From positions 434,001 through 498,000 of the forward strand of contig JAMXDE010000016.1 in the NCBI GenBank assembly GCA_026770025.1: DNA of 64,000 nt, read 5' to 3'. Positions 40,401 to 53,500 of this stretch are shown piece by piece. The translations under genes and the position numbers were made by a program. The notes under the pieces were generated by a model that made no database searches, was not told the origin of the DNA, and saw only the letters and a list, made by a program, of their open reading frames with translations. Position 1 is the first letter of the stretch. Every line of letters begins with the position of its first letter. The stretch comes from Craspedostauros australis (Eukaryota; Bacillariophyta; Bacillariophyceae; Mastogloiales; Achnanthaceae).

Positions 40401-43400
40401 GCTGCCTTCGATATTGTTCAAGTACTCCAGACACTTCAGTCTGATCGGAATCACACCATTCGGAGATTGCTTCGCTTGATCTCCCTGGTCCGCCACCGTT
40501 CTGTTTGCCTGTTCCTCCTCCAAACAGCTCGTGATCATGCATGCGGCAAGCACCCGACTTGTGTGCGTCGTTGTGGACCTGCTTGACATGATAATATCCA
40601 GAAGCAAAGAAACAGGATCGGAATGATGTAAGGGAGTTGATGTCTGTTCGTTCTTCCTTCCGGCACCTGATGCGTGGGAAGGCTTGGCCGGAATGAGCTT
40701 GTCCAGCGTATGCAGCGTCGTTGTCCACTCTCGGGTGTCTGCATCGGCAATTGTCCAAACTGTCATGCCGTCGCTGGTCCCAAGACAGGATAGGAGACGC
40801 TTCCGAGGAATGTACTTCTCTCGGTCGGTTTCTGTCGACGATGATGATCTGACAAGCCCGCGGCGGAACGCAACTGTCAAAAGCGTCTCGACCAATGTCG
40901 CAGAAGCTTTAGCCATCGCTTCGTTGCTGTCGGCAGAAGGCATGGTTGATTGAATCCACGAGATTGCGTCAAATGCGGAGGCCAGCTTGGAACTGCTTTC
41001 GATGCGATCGAAGTGGTTCCACTCCGGGAAAATGTTGCTTGCTGCGGCATGGCACAAAGGGGTCAGAGTGGTGGGGAGCACTGTGCACAGCGTGGCCAGC
41101 GTTGTGCATGTGGTCGGTATTGTCAACTTGACTGACATCGGTACCTGGATGGCTACCGAAAATGACTCGCTCTGTCGGAACTGCGACAAATCGGTGGCGC
41201 TAATTGAATCCTGCATGGACAAGGCGGGGTGTGGCCGTCTTCCGACTTTGCCCAACACAAGACGGAGCAAGGCAGATGCCGATAGCAGGTTGGACACGGC
41301 GGACGTGCACACGACATGCCATCCGGTTGCCATCCGTGCGACCGACCTTGCTCGTTTCTTTTCCGGCTGCTTCTGCTTCGTCGACGTTTGTCTCATGGTA
41401 GAATTAGGGCTCGAAGAATGCGCCAGCGAAGGATCCGCACCACCATAAATGGACACTGCCAACGTTTCCGCGAGCAGCAGTTCCCACTCACCACAGGCTC
41501 TCAGCTCCGCTGCCGAGACGTTCCATTCCTTGCTCTGGTGGATTAGCTTTTGGAGACTGCCTCGGAGCTGTTGTGATGCATGCTGGCCCCAGTTGTTCTT
41601 GATTGATGCGAGATCGGGAGCTTCTCGGTCACGCGGGAGACGCCTGATCGCGTCATACTCCAACCCGGTGCATTCCGCCACGAGCTTGATCCAGTCTTGT
41701 GGTACGCCCGGATGCGCGGGATGGTGGTCAGAAGACCATCGCAGCAACGCGGCGACGACACTTTCCATATCTTCTCTCTTGTCTTGGCTGCCTGAGCTGG
41801 CAGCTTGAATGCTCGCAGCCGCGATGATATTTTTCTGCATCTGCTTCATCTGTTGCACTGCAGTTGAAGCCAGCTTCGTTTGACATCGCAACGCCAGCTC
41901 GGCGATGTTGACAGCCTCAGTCTTGCTGATTCCCTCTCGCAACTTGCAGGAAATGTCCAAGTAGTCTGGATGCGTTGGTGCGCTGCCATATTTGCCGCAG
42001 AATGCCCGTAAGCGGGTCGATTCTGGTTTGCTTTCGTCGACAGTGCTCAGGGACTGGGAAGGCTCGGCATCGTCCAAAATGTTCCCGTAATCAGTTTCGC
42101 TGGTGAAAATCCCGGCTTGTCCCAGCAGTGCTCGGGCGGCGGACATGCTGTTCGAAGTGGATGTGCCTGCAAGACTACCGGTGGTGGTGCATGCTGCGGC
42201 CGCTGCAGATAGTGCCACGGACAGTGCAGAGAGCAAGGAAAAGAATAACCCAGGCTGTTCCGATTGCAGCATCCGCTCCTCGTTCTTCAACACCGAATCC
42301 AGCATACTTTCTGCATTCTTCGTGAGGCTCTGAATGAAGGCTTTCAATCTGCTCGGAGCGGTTGTTCTTCTTTGCAACATTGTGAAGATGGAGCAGATGT
42401 CTTCCCTCAGTTCCAAGATGTGGACTGAGGGGTCCTTGAGGCAGAAGGGTGTTCTAAGTGGCGCCGGCGGCAACTGGGTCTCCGTGTGTGACTTCCTTGT
42501 CTGATTCTCAATTTTCCCCATCATGCTCCATGAGGTATACAGCAGCTGGCAATCGTCACTCTGCGATGTCGTGAAGCCTGCTGCGAATGCTTGCTGCAGC
42601 AGATCCTTCCAGGCGGTCACGATGTTGCCACTGATGGAAATGCGTGACATGGTGACATCTGCTAGCCAAGGAGCATCCCACCGACCGCACAGACTGCTGT
42701 AGCGATTGTCACTGCAATGAGACGCTTGCGATGGAACGATGGACGGGACTGAGAACGAGATTCCACTGATAGCATTCGCAAAAGTTTCTCTGAATTTGTC
42801 TCCCATGGCCACAGCATCCACCATTGTGGCCAAAGTTATCAGCAGTCGGGAGAGGAACGAAGCCACTGAACCATCGGTGACGGGCTCCTGCCGCTGCTCC
42901 AGCCACGCTGTGAAGTGGGAAAACGATCCCGACGCGCTTTCGATAAATTCGCGCAGAACGACGAGCTGGTCACTTCGTGGCAACTTCAAAAATAGCATGA
43001 TGAAGATCTGTGCATCCAAACGTGACAGAGGGGTCATGTTTGAGCCGTTGGCAGATTCATGAATATTGTAGTCGTCATCGCCGCCGCCGTCCATCATGGC
43101 ATCACCAGAAGGCACGCGGAGGAGATGTGATACGTGTCCCTCGATCTTCGTTCTGTAGCCCTCGATGATGTTGGCTTCTGGGGCAATATCATCCAACAAG
43201 CCTGAGATTGGATTGGCGCTCAATCGGGCCAACAACATCACTTGGTGTGGGATCGGCAGGGACAGCCCCCAGCTGCGTTTGGCAGGTGGCTCAGCCGTGT
43301 TGTCCGAGTCGATGAAGTAGGAATAAAATGCGGTCCTTGTATCGACGTCGTCAGCCATGGTGCGACTTGCAGTTCGCATGACCATCTGTATCAGGTTGGT

Positions 43401-46327
43401 GGCCGTGTTGCCTCGTCCCAGGACTTGGCATATGTTGATCAACATGGACCACACCATCTTGATTCCATGCGATATGCAATCCCCAGGTGCGCCGTCATCC
43501 ACCGCGACTGTCGCTGTTTGCGCTTGCATTTTCAGGCCTCCGACGGCACGTCCTTCATCTACCGAACCAGGCTGTGCCTTTCGCCGATCATTCAAATGGC
43601 CGCGGATTATGACCGAATCAGCGTGCGTGCCAAATCGAAGGAAACGCCTGACGAGAGGCAGACCGAACGCCGACTGCATGAGCTGTCTGAAGCACGATTC
43701 TTCGGAACTGCCGATCATGAGGCAGTCAAGAAGAGCATTCAATGCAGACGTTACGAGTTGCGTCCGTTGCTCTGTCATGGTCATCAGTGTTGCCTCCGCC
43801 GTTCTAGCGCTCGATGGTTGTTCGATCTTCGCTCGCTTTCGGTTGCGCAGACTTGGAGATCCTGCCTTGCCCTTTGCCGCTATGCTTGCGCCATCTCCGT
43901 CACTCAGAGCATTGTCGCTCGAGAAGGACAATGCTCCGTTGTACCCGCTTGCAGATTCAATAACACCAAGGATCGTTGAATACATCGCAATGATTGCATC
44001 GTCTGCTGATCTTGCCTCGCTGTCGGCCATTGGTGGTTCTGCTTTCACCTTGCCCTTGCCCTTGCCCTTCGCCTTGGTCTTCGTCTTCGTGGGGGTCGCT
44101 GGTGCCGGTGCGATGTTTCGTGATGTCTCCGTTGCAAAGGCCCGGATGAAGAGAGCGAAGTGTGACTCCCGCCGAAGGGAATCTTGTGCAGCGAAGAGGG
44201 ATACTCGATCAGCCACGACGTCTGTTTTGCTTTGCTTTCTTGTGCGCTTTGCAGTTTTAGACTTCTTGCCGGGCGAAGCAACAACCACGCTTGGCGATGG
44301 GACTTGGAGCGGGGTGTTGAGACGCAACTCCTCTATCAGATTCCGCTGCCCTTTCTTGGCGCTGGGAGCTTTCGAGCTTTCCAGCAGCATGATGGATGTT
44401 TCCAGATGATCGAGAGCGAAGGAAAGGAGCTCCGGATTGACGTGCGTCTTGGAGGTAGCCGTGGAGCTCAAAACCCATGCCGCGCCCCAGTTCAACAAGG
44501 ATTCTGAATACACAGCTCTCTGCGCAGTTTTCACGAGACCAGCGACACCCTCGGAGATTGCGTTGATGGCTGCCACCAGATCCGGCTTGCCGCATGATGT
44601 GTGCAGGTTCCGGATGATTGGATCGCTTGGTGCAATTGCCGATCGATACCTTGCTTCCAACCTCACCATCTCACAAATGAGCAGCATCGCCACTTCCGCG
44701 ATGGCCGGGTTGTCGACTTTCTTCGTCTTCGTGATTCGTTCCCCGCCCACGATGGCCTTCAAGTACTGCTCTACTCCACCCCCGGCTGCCTTGCCAGAGC
44801 TAGAGGTCTCCTCCGCGAAGAGCATCGCCAAATCGCAGCAAACCACGAGAATCGCGCGTTGACCGAGCACCGGCAAGCCGCTGCTCGCGAACGCGGCGAA
44901 CCAGCTCTCTTGCGTTTCGATGAGTCTCCGCAGGATCTGGGCGATGCGGTTCTCGCCCTGGCTCATCCAAGCCAAAGTGGCCGCCGGCCATTTCTTTGCC
45001 GTGCTGCGGCCATCGATCCGAATGTTGTGGACATCCAACATGCTTCGGAATTTCTCCTCCGTTGCATGGAATTGAGCCTTTGTGGCGGCGTTGAACTTGC
45101 CGTCGGCTCTGAAGGATTTGGCCCTGGTTCTCCGGGTCCTCTTCGCAGGAGGATCGCTCCCTTGCGCTATCGGCGATGCTGTGGTCTCAGCTGTCGCAGC
45201 TGAATCTCCAGTCTCCTTCATTGGGCTTTGATTTGAGGATTGCGGCGACTCGGTCGATGGAACGGCGAGAATGGCTGTTGAGGAAGACGCAGTGTGTGGC
45301 TTTGATTTGAGATGTTGAAAGCATTTCGTGATGTTCTCATGCAGCGACAGGCAGGTGTTCGAACTGGATATCACATTCGCCAACGCGCGCGTATCCGTCG
45401 GGATCGCCCACGAAAGCGTCTCGTTGCTCGCCACCTGTTGCGACTTTGGCTTCGGAGCTGCGTGCAGGTGGCACAGCGACGCCATTGTACTAGAAGCCAT
45501 GCACAACATTTGGCAGCGGACCTGTTGTTCCGCGTTGCCAACAGTGTCCACGTCTGGCCTCAGCTGCGTGAACCTATCCAAGGCCGTGGAACATGCCGCC
45601 ACGGTTGTCATGACGCAGCGTCCGAGGATACTCCTGCTCGGAGATGAACCCGCAGTCGCCCGTTCAAGTTTGTGCTCGTCGCTTCGCAGCACGCTTCCGA
45701 CACAGTGCGCATATGCGGTCAACAAGCATGCAAGTGGTGCGGAATCTTCGTTGTTTTTGACGAGTGGGAGAAGATGGTTCATGATCTGGACTGCAAGAAC
45801 CAGCCAACCGCAATCATCCGGTAACGATCCAGGATGGACTCCTTCAGCGTCGCTGTTCAGCAAGCTGCATGGATTGTCTGCAAATGCCTGAAGAAGTCCC
45901 AACGACTTTTGCTCTGACTGGGTTTGGTGCAGCAGAAACGCCAACGTTTCCATCGCCACTTCGAGGTCGCTGTTCTTGGCGACAGCATCCCCCACAGCAG
46001 CATCCGGCGTGCTTCTCTGGCTGCGAAGGGATAGCGTATGGCAGAGTGTATAGCGTACGTTGTATGGCACATGGTTCAGAGCGGTTGTGCTCGAAGAATG
46101 ACATGGAAGATGTGAGCGAATGAGGAGCATTGCAGGAATCAAGGTAGTAGCCATCGGTACGAACTCATGAAGTACCTCTCTCACTTTTGGAAAGGGTTGA
46201 ATCAGACGAAAGCAAGCACCAAGGTATCTTGCGAACATCAACACAGTGCTTCCATCCGCGCTCACCTTGCGGATGCCCCTCGGGGGGAAGATTTGGACGA
46301 TCCTCTGCGACGCTTGGTTCCAGCCAT
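31467..46327 (-). CDS. UBR4: Giant UBR4/BIG (pushover/calossin) protein, two exons
   Basis: Exon 1 (46327-46266) codes MAGTKRRRGSSKSSPRGASA. Exon 2 (46020-31467) follows a 245-nt intron (AAG/GTGAGC donor, CCCTTCGCAG acceptor, phase 2). The total is 4871 residues, against about 5180 in human UBR4 and about 5100 in plant BIG. After a long helical N-terminal region comes the UBR box (about 2085-2155; [40 protein letters not shown]) that reads N-degrons. Next are a WD-like region (about 2290-2870), a ZZ-type zinc site (about 3265-3315; YRCDSCMLYPI, CKTCW), and a DOC-like beta block followed by the UBR4 zinc-ribbon pair (about 4340-4400; CPRCTRIV, CGNCGEVAFQCRKCRHINYD, CVECGYC). The protein then stops about 450 residues later. 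In animals and plants this part is followed by several hundred more residues with the hemi-RING catalytic module, which I do not find. It may act as a scaffold or recognition protein, or the ligase module may be coded elsewhere. Confidence 0.93.
46021..46265 (-). other. Intron 1 of UBR4
   Basis: 245 nt with GTGAGC donor and TTCGCAG acceptor. The phase-2 junction AG/C gives Ser, and the combined exons total an exact 4872 codons. The first Met of the uninterrupted frame would be a GTG that is the intron donor itself, which supports the two-exon model. Confidence 0.85.
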
Positions 46328-47073
46328 CGTATGATTGCTCTTTTCCTGTCTCGTGGTACTCCCTGCCTTGATCTCTCGCTGCTTGTGTCTTCCTCTCCCT
46401 GCGGCTACGCGCAGCTTTGGTACCGCAGCTCTCCGCCTCTCTGTGTGTGTCCGTGAGGATCTGCAGATCGAGAGCGCAATTTCAAAGGACGAATCTCGAG
46501 CTTTGACGTGCTGAGTGTTGACCTTGATCTCGCTGGTAACGAGTGCCAGAATGAATGCTCTCCCTCTCTCGCACTCTCTCTCTATCTGCGGTTCCGGCCG
46601 GTTCTGCTTGCTTCCTCGCTTCCTTCCTTCTCTCTTTCAAATGTGTGGGTTTCGGTTCCACGTCCACCTCCAGTGAACGAAATTATGGTTGCGTTTGCTC
46701 CGAAGTCACAAAAAGGTGATCGAGTAATGTATGGAATGCCGATCGCTGCATGTGGCATATACTAGTGCGAGCGATGGCACGAGTCTTGGAGATCAAAGGC
46801 TGATAGATTGGATTGGATTGGTGTGGTTGATTGATTGATTGGTCAATTGGTTTTGGGTGGTTGTGCCAAGGTGCTCTCCCACGTCTTCGGTCTGCTTCAT
46901 CAGAGGACAGAGCGGGCGAAATCTTCGAAACCTGCCCCGCGATCTGTTCCCACCACAGAGAGTTGTTTCTTTGTGTTTGTGCTCCAGGGCTTGGAGGACG
47001 CACAATAGTTGGAAATCACACAGAACACTGTGGTGTGCTCAAGAACCTGACGTATGCACGACAGACGACCAAT

Positions 47074-47102
47074 GTCTACCCAAAGTAGACACAAGGGTAG
47101 AC
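47074..47102. repeat. 8-bp inverted repeat (GTCTACCC/GGGTAGAC)
   Basis: Perfect arms 47074-47081 and 47095-47102 with a 13-nt loop. Confidence 0.7.
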
Positions 47103-48437
47103 TTCTGAAAATGCAGTCTCGAGTTTGATTAGCACAAAAGTGTACATCGTACTTAGGCATGCACTCGGTTGCACTGCTCCATGTCAAAAGCATACTTCCA
47201 TCGTATGTTCGTCCACCATAAAATCACCTGAACTTCTTATCGTAGAGTATACTGGATATCAATGAGCATCAATGGCCTCCTTCTCATTGCTACATCCGCA
47301 CTTCTTCCAACAATTGACATCGTTGAATGGAATAAGAAGCATGCCAGTGAATGTGAGATGCCTGCTTCAAGGCTGGCCACTGGTCGGAAACAAGTAATCA
47401 AGACATCTATGCGATTCATGATGTCGATAGCGTCGAAGATGTTTGCAATCAGAGTTCTATCTTCGAATGCTGGACATGTAAGGCACCACCCGGATCGGTC
47501 AACATTGATCGTGGTATTGAAACTACTATAAATGTGGAATAACTTGCGCTGCATTCACTTTATGACATTTGACAAGCGAGCCGTTTCGAATGTTGGTCAC
47601 GGATATTCTGTACAAGTTTCCTCTTTGTTGCCAGACTCTCCATACTACATACAATAGAGAGAGATGCCGTGACAGAAATGCAATACCCTTTCTGCATGCA
47701 ATCACCAATTGATGAGTTGTGTTCCAAATCACAAGATATGTGAAGCACGACGGGTTCCACTCTATCCTGATACCCCTTTTGTCACGTATAATCGTTGGCT
47801 GTGGTCGTAATTGCTCGAGACTGTCACTGATTCACAGGCGCAGCAAATGTTCGTAGATTCCCTGTGGCTTCGACATTGCCGATGTGAGATTGCATGATTA
47901 GACGACCACATGACCACATGGGAAAGTGCGTCTGAGCAGGTCTTGTTGCTAACACACACCACATCACACGTAACAGGCAAAACAAGCGCACCACGTTGTA
48001 GTGCCGAACAAACATGTCCGTCACATAATTTGTTCCTTGCTGATGGTGAATATGTGTGGGCATTGATGGTAGCGGAGATACACGCAATGGAAATAATTGT
48101 TGTCACAAGCAAATGTTGTGACCATGACAAATGTCTCGTAGTCGTACATCTGCGAACAAAATTCCAACTTAGCACATCAATGTACAGAAATACGGTCATT
48201 CTTCGCCGACACCAGTTCGTACAGCGACCACCACTTCTGTCCGTTACCATCGAGCCGGTGTCAAGTTCATCCACGCGTTGTGGGATACTGGCTGTCTGCT
48301 GCTTCGTGTTTCTTGGATGTGTGTGTGATGTTGGTGTGCCGCGCCTTTCCAACACCCTGCTTGGGGAAGACGATGTCGTTGCAACATCCGACCAAAGTCG
48401 TACCTCCGTCGGATCATGTCATCTCAACAACCAACCT

Positions 48438-48502
48438 ACGTCATCTGACGTCCGATCAATGTTTGACCAATGTCAGACCAATGTTACCGCAATGTATGAC
48501 AT
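48438..48502. repeat. 11-bp degenerate tandem repeat
   Basis: Six consecutive units starting at 48438, 48448, 48459, 48470, 48481 and 48492; the first is 10 bp, the rest 11 bp. The consensus is ATGTnnGACCA: ACGTCCGATCA, ATGTTTGACCA, ATGTCAGACCA, ATGTTACCGCA, ATGTATGACAT. Confidence 0.75.
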
Positions 48503-48508
48503 TGCGGT
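48486..48508. repeat. 10-bp hairpin ACCGCAATGT/ACATTGCGGT
   Basis: Perfect inverted arms 48486-48495 and 48499-48508 with an ATG loop, overlapping the end of the 11-bp repeat. Confidence 0.8.
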
Positions 48509-48741
48509 GACAGGTTTTTTCCACGTTTCGAAGGCGCAACTTGCCACCCCCCTCTGCGGTCACTTAGTATGATTAGTTCGCAACTAGACACATAGAATAA
48601 CCAAAGGAGGCCTCCCCTATCACGTAATGGTGCTTTTGTTGCCATTAATATTATAGTTATCTCTACAGGGGGTGTCTAAATTGGTGTGATTAGCCTTACT
48701 CCTAGCAAAAATGTCAATTACGTCATTCACATGTCAGACAT

Positions 48742-48763
48742 ACATCATACCAATGTATGATGT
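48742..48763. repeat. 9-bp hairpin ACATCATAC/GTATGATGT
   Basis: Perfect arms 48742-48750 and 48755-48763 with a CAAT loop. Confidence 0.8.
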
Positions 48764-50437
48764 TTGTCGGCTGATTGCATACTGACGTCGGATGTATGTT
48801 GGCTTGCTGTGCATGCTGGTCCGACCAACGTCGTACGACGTCGACTGGACCTCATGGCGACGTGACTGTTTGCCACAACAACGCACTTGTGTCTGTCTTG
48901 TGCGGAAACATGCCTACATACACAACATCAACGAAGCAGCGATGTTCATCATCCTCGCGGTAGCAAATGAGTTGTCCTTGCGTGAGACATGTCCGTTTTG
49001 TTCCACACCAAGCAAGCACAACAATTAACCATTCACATCTCGCCATCACACAAGGTTGAGCAGAATCTGGCATTCTCTTGCGGTTTGATATTCGATGGTA
49101 GTCGTGGTGCACCAAAAGAAGTAGAAGTGCTTTATCTTTACGACCAGGTAGTTTGCATTGTTTTCTGTCAATAGTCATAGGTCTGCAGTGGTGGGCGATC
49201 ACGATTTGCGCATGTCATTTCGGCGCAGAACGGGGGTAGCCCAGGAAGGGCTGAACTGCGTACGTGTCTGTGTACTGGGCGATATCATACAAATACCAGA
49301 CATGGAGTTTCGTGCAACATCTATCATCCACGACATCACAAGCAACATCGATTTCCAGACAGATGTATCACCAGGCAACTACAGTTGCGGTACGACTGCG
49401 AACGAAACCGCGAGCAACACCTCTCCAGCAATGCTGTACTCTTGACATGATCCATAGTATTCTGGTGAAACAGTAGGACGACAGTCATCTTACAAGACAC
49501 TGCGATGGACACGGCAGCGGGCTGGTTCCTTCGCAACCACTGTTGTGTGCTTTGCAGTCCTCAGTCGCACAAGATGTTCCACCCGCAGGTGTCGTTGTTG
49601 CCTGTTTACATGGACAACTGCGCTTCCGCAGATGATAGTGCCATGACAGTCACAGTGACATTCCCCCAACCACTGATGCAATGGCTGTTGTGTGGTTCAC
49701 TCAAACATGATACAAGCATTGTGCGGGTACGGTATGACTTGACATTTCCTCTGTGTTGTGTCAAGACATTTTTGGTCCGGCAAAACCACGGTCCGATTGT
49801 ATGACGTTTTGTGTTTCACTTGAATTGCTTGTGTTGGATTGATTGTGGTACAGCATCATTCTACGCAATCATTGGTGCGGTGGCAACGTGCGTTCCCTCA
49901 GACATAGTACAGTTGGCCACACAGAGAACTCCTATCAATCAACACATCAGATGATGATGGTGCTGTTGATGTTGTGGCGGAAATCATGAAACACATCCTA
50001 CTTTGGTCAGCAGTTCGAAACCAAGGATCTCCTCTCGAACAGATATTCATCGAACGTGCTAACGGACATTATGTAGGACCAACATTGGATGACGCCGAAA
50101 TACACGATGTCCGACATGTGCCCAACTGCTAACCAAAGTACGATCAAAGTGAATCCAAAATCGAACAATGCGGCATAATGTCCGATAAAATGTCTAATAT
50201 CGCAAGTATTGTGCGTCCTCCTTGGATTTTTCGTGGTTTTGTTGGTGGCAAATCCACCAGAAGCACAGGCGCCAATTCAGGATAAAACAAGGCCACATCA
50301 GGCGAGCAATCAGGACAGAGCCAACAAGACTTGAGATAGAGCAGAGAGTTGAGTACGACTACTATCACATTCGATACGAAGAGAAGATTGCCAATCGAGC
50401 ACACCAATTCCCTTCTTCCTCCAACCGTTGCTACGAC

Positions 50438-50461
50438 CTCTCTCTCTCTCTCTCTCTCTCT
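50438..50461. repeat. (CT)n microsatellite
   Basis: Twelve CT units just beyond the 3' end of the USO1 gene. Confidence 0.9.
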
Positions 50462-50558
50462 ACTTGTTGAGATACTACCATGCTTGCGGTCGCACAGGCC
50501 TCTGCTCCACCAACTTCACTGGAAGGACAAGCGTTTCGAAAGAATACGTCGCTCCTGC

Positions 50559-53500
50559 TTATTCCGTTGCTGACGCCACGCGAACGTATCCGCCATGATC
50601 GTTGAGGGCTTTGGACTCGGCCTCTTGGATGGCTGCGTTCACGGCCTTCTCGCCTCCCACCGATTGCAGTGCGGACATCAGGCTCTCCTTCTGGGTGTCC
50701 TGTTGCGTCAGCAGGGCTAGGAGGTCCTCGTGCTCCTCGAGCAGCTCCATGTGCATCTTTCGCTCCTCCATGATCGCCTCGCGCTGCTCTCGGATGATGT
50801 CGTATGCATTTGCAACAGAGAGCTGGATCTCACCCTCCCGGTTCTTCTGCGACTGGGACTCAACAAGCGTCCAGTCTTCAGTGGGCATATCGGTATCCGC
50901 CGGATTTCCGAGCAGGCGAAGTCTGGACACCTCGGTGTGCACGGCGCTGTCGAAGCGGGCCTCCCTTTCCAGAAGATGAGCCTTCGCCTGAGCCTTGCGA
51001 CAGTCCTCCTTCAATGACTGCGCCTCCATCTTGCTCTTGGCCGTCAAATCCGCCAGCTGCCGCTTCATGTCAATCTTTTTGTCGATTTCTTCGTCGAGCT
51101 TCGTCTTCAGCTTCTCCACCTCCTCCCCGAGGTTGCCTTGGGCGTCGGATGATGCCGCGTTCATGTTTGTGGTGGTGGCCAAACCATCTTTGCCAGCAGC
51201 GATTCTGCTGTGGCCCATCTGGCTCTTGCGCAGCTCTTCCCGAATCTTCTCAATCTGCGACATCAGACTTTCGTTTGCTGACTCTGCGGCAACGCGAAGC
51301 TCGCGTTCCAAAATAACATCAGCCTCGACGGATGAGGTGTGGGCTGCCATGCTTTCTCGAAGTCTCCGTTCTGCCTTCGATGCATCGTCGGCTGCGACAG
51401 CCAAGAGGTGAGCGTTCTCAATACGGAGCTGGGATACAAGCGCCTTGGCATCCCGAGGATCCGAGTCGCGCTCCACAGAGGCTGTCGACGAAGCGAACAT
51501 GAGCGCAGAATTGGTCTTCTCGCTTTCCTTCAGCGACTGCAGGATGCGGTCCTTCTCCATGGACAGCTGCGAGATTTCGTTTCTCAGATTCTCGACTTCG
51601 TTCTTGTTGTACCGGCCCTGCACCTCCCTATCATTCTCCAGCGAACTGATGCGATACTCCAACGACGTCCGACGACTCTCTTCTGCCTCGCGCAGCTCCT
51701 CCATGGCTTCTGCCAGATAGTTCAAGTCGGATTTGGCAGCTATGGTCTCCTGCTCGCAAACGGACACCTTAAGCCGTGCCTTCGCCAACTTCTCAATTGC
51801 CTCTTTCTCCGAGTTCCTGGAGCTCTCTAGATCGTTCAGAGAGCGGTGGAGGCCCTTTCGCAGACGTTCAAGCTCGATCCGCTCCTTGTTCTGGAGCTTC
51901 TCTGCAGCCTTCACGGTGAGTAGCTTGCCTTCGCTGATGCCATCATCGTCACCTTCGAGGGACAGCAACGCGCTCAGCTCTTCCTTAAGCCGATCTGCAT
52001 CCCTTTCTGAGGTTTCCCTTCTGGCCATCTCCTTCGACAGAGCGTCCCGGGTCTCTCGCAGTTGCAAACGCAGTTGGTCAATTTCGAATCGGAGCGATTG
52101 CGCCGCAACCTCGGTTGCCTTGTCGGATATCTCGTCTGTGACAAACGCTTGGACCAAGTCATTTTGTTCCCTCAGCTCCTCCTCCAGCTTCTCGATAACA
52201 AGAGAAAGTCTTTCTCGCTCCGCCTGCAGCTTTTTGGCCGCTGCCGATTCGAGTTCCATGATTGCGATCCGCTTGCCTTCCTCCATGGATACTAGCTGAG
52301 ATCTCAGAGACTGGACCTCTGCCTTTGTGGTTTCAAGCGCGTCCAGATCTTGCTCAAGATCGACCGCCTTCTTCTCCCAGCTCTGGATCGCAGCCGAAGC
52401 ATCTGCCTCCTGTTCCTGCAGCTGCTGCTCCAAAGCTGACACTGCCTTTTGTAGCTCTTCCGATTTATCTGCGCCACAGGCAAGAGTATCCGTGAGCACG
52501 TCAGTGCGTGAGTTCATGTGCCGAAGTTTGAGTGTGGTATATATGCCAGTGCACGAAATCATGTGCCAATACGTACATAGTTAGGTTGGTAGGTTTTGGT
52601 GAAGGTCGAGATTGATCAAGCAATATTCGTGACGTTTGTATGTAGAGCAATAAAACGACATGAATGTGAGCCAATGTGTATCATGTTCATCCGAGCTACC
52701 ACACAAAAGAGCATTCGATTCAAGCACACTTGTATGCATGCGGAGGAAATAAGCGCAAGCTGCTGAATCGGCGCGAAAAGATCCCGATTGTATTGCCTGT
52801 CCTTCTTTCCAGAACGCAGTTGCTTCTCACACTCGCCAACCTGCAACCCTGCAATTATCATACGAGCGCTTTGCCATCACTCACCTGACCATTGGGAAAT
52901 TGCCTCCTCAGACTCTTTGCGAAGCTGCTCGATCTCCTCTGCCTTCTCGTCCCTCGCTTTCAGCGCCTCCGTATGCTGCAATCGAATGTCTTCGTGTTCG
53001 CCCTTCAGCTCGATGAGCTCCTTCTGGTACTTGGCGACATCCTGGTCAGTCGACTTTAATGTGACGAGTAGGCCTTCCATCTTGTGGATGTTCCCCTCCG
53101 CAGCGCGTTGCTTGGTTTGCAGGTCTTCGACCATCGCTTCCAAATCCTTGATGGTGACATCCTTGGTTTTGACGACATTCTTCAGATCTTCCATCTCTGC
53201 TTCGTCCGATAAGCGATCCATGATCAAGGTCTGCATCTCCTCCTCCTTCTTCTGCACATCCTTCTTGAGCTTTTCTGACCGTTTGGAGGCTGCTTCGAGT
53301 TTTGTGTCAGTCTCGTGTTGTTTCGTCTCGCAAAGCGCAATCTTCTGGCGCATCCCCTCGGTCTCTGCCTCTAGCTCGGTGCATCGGGCATCAGCTTGCC
53401 CAACGGCTTCTTCCCACTGCTCGATCACAGCCTTGGCTTCCTCCTCCTGAGTTCTCAACATCTTTTCCATGTCTTGCACTTCAAGCTCAAAGCGTTCGCA

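Larger units (their letters stand above)
46328..50558. other. Gene-poor 4.2-kb stretch between UBR4 and USO1
   Basis: No frame here has recognisable protein content. Base composition is more AT-rich than the flanks. It contains a TGAT/GATTG run (about 46809-46840), hairpins at 47074-47102, 48486-48508 and 48742-48763, an 11-bp degenerate tandem repeat (48438-48502) and a CT microsatellite (50438-50461). The sequence CAGGGGGTGTCTAAATTGG near 48666 resembles a Tc1/mariner-type terminus, but no partner end was found. It may be an eroded repeat region. Confidence 0.5.

Noticed and set aside
47910-48572. 220-codon plus-strand frame in the gene-poor gap
   Set aside because: Cys/Ser/Val-rich with no recognisable domain; its end lies in the 11-bp tandem repeat, so it is likely chance.
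48660-48690. Tc1/mariner-like terminus TA-CAGGGGGTGTCTAAATTGG
   Set aside because: No matching inverted end or transposase frame was found within several kilobases; a single end is too weak to call.
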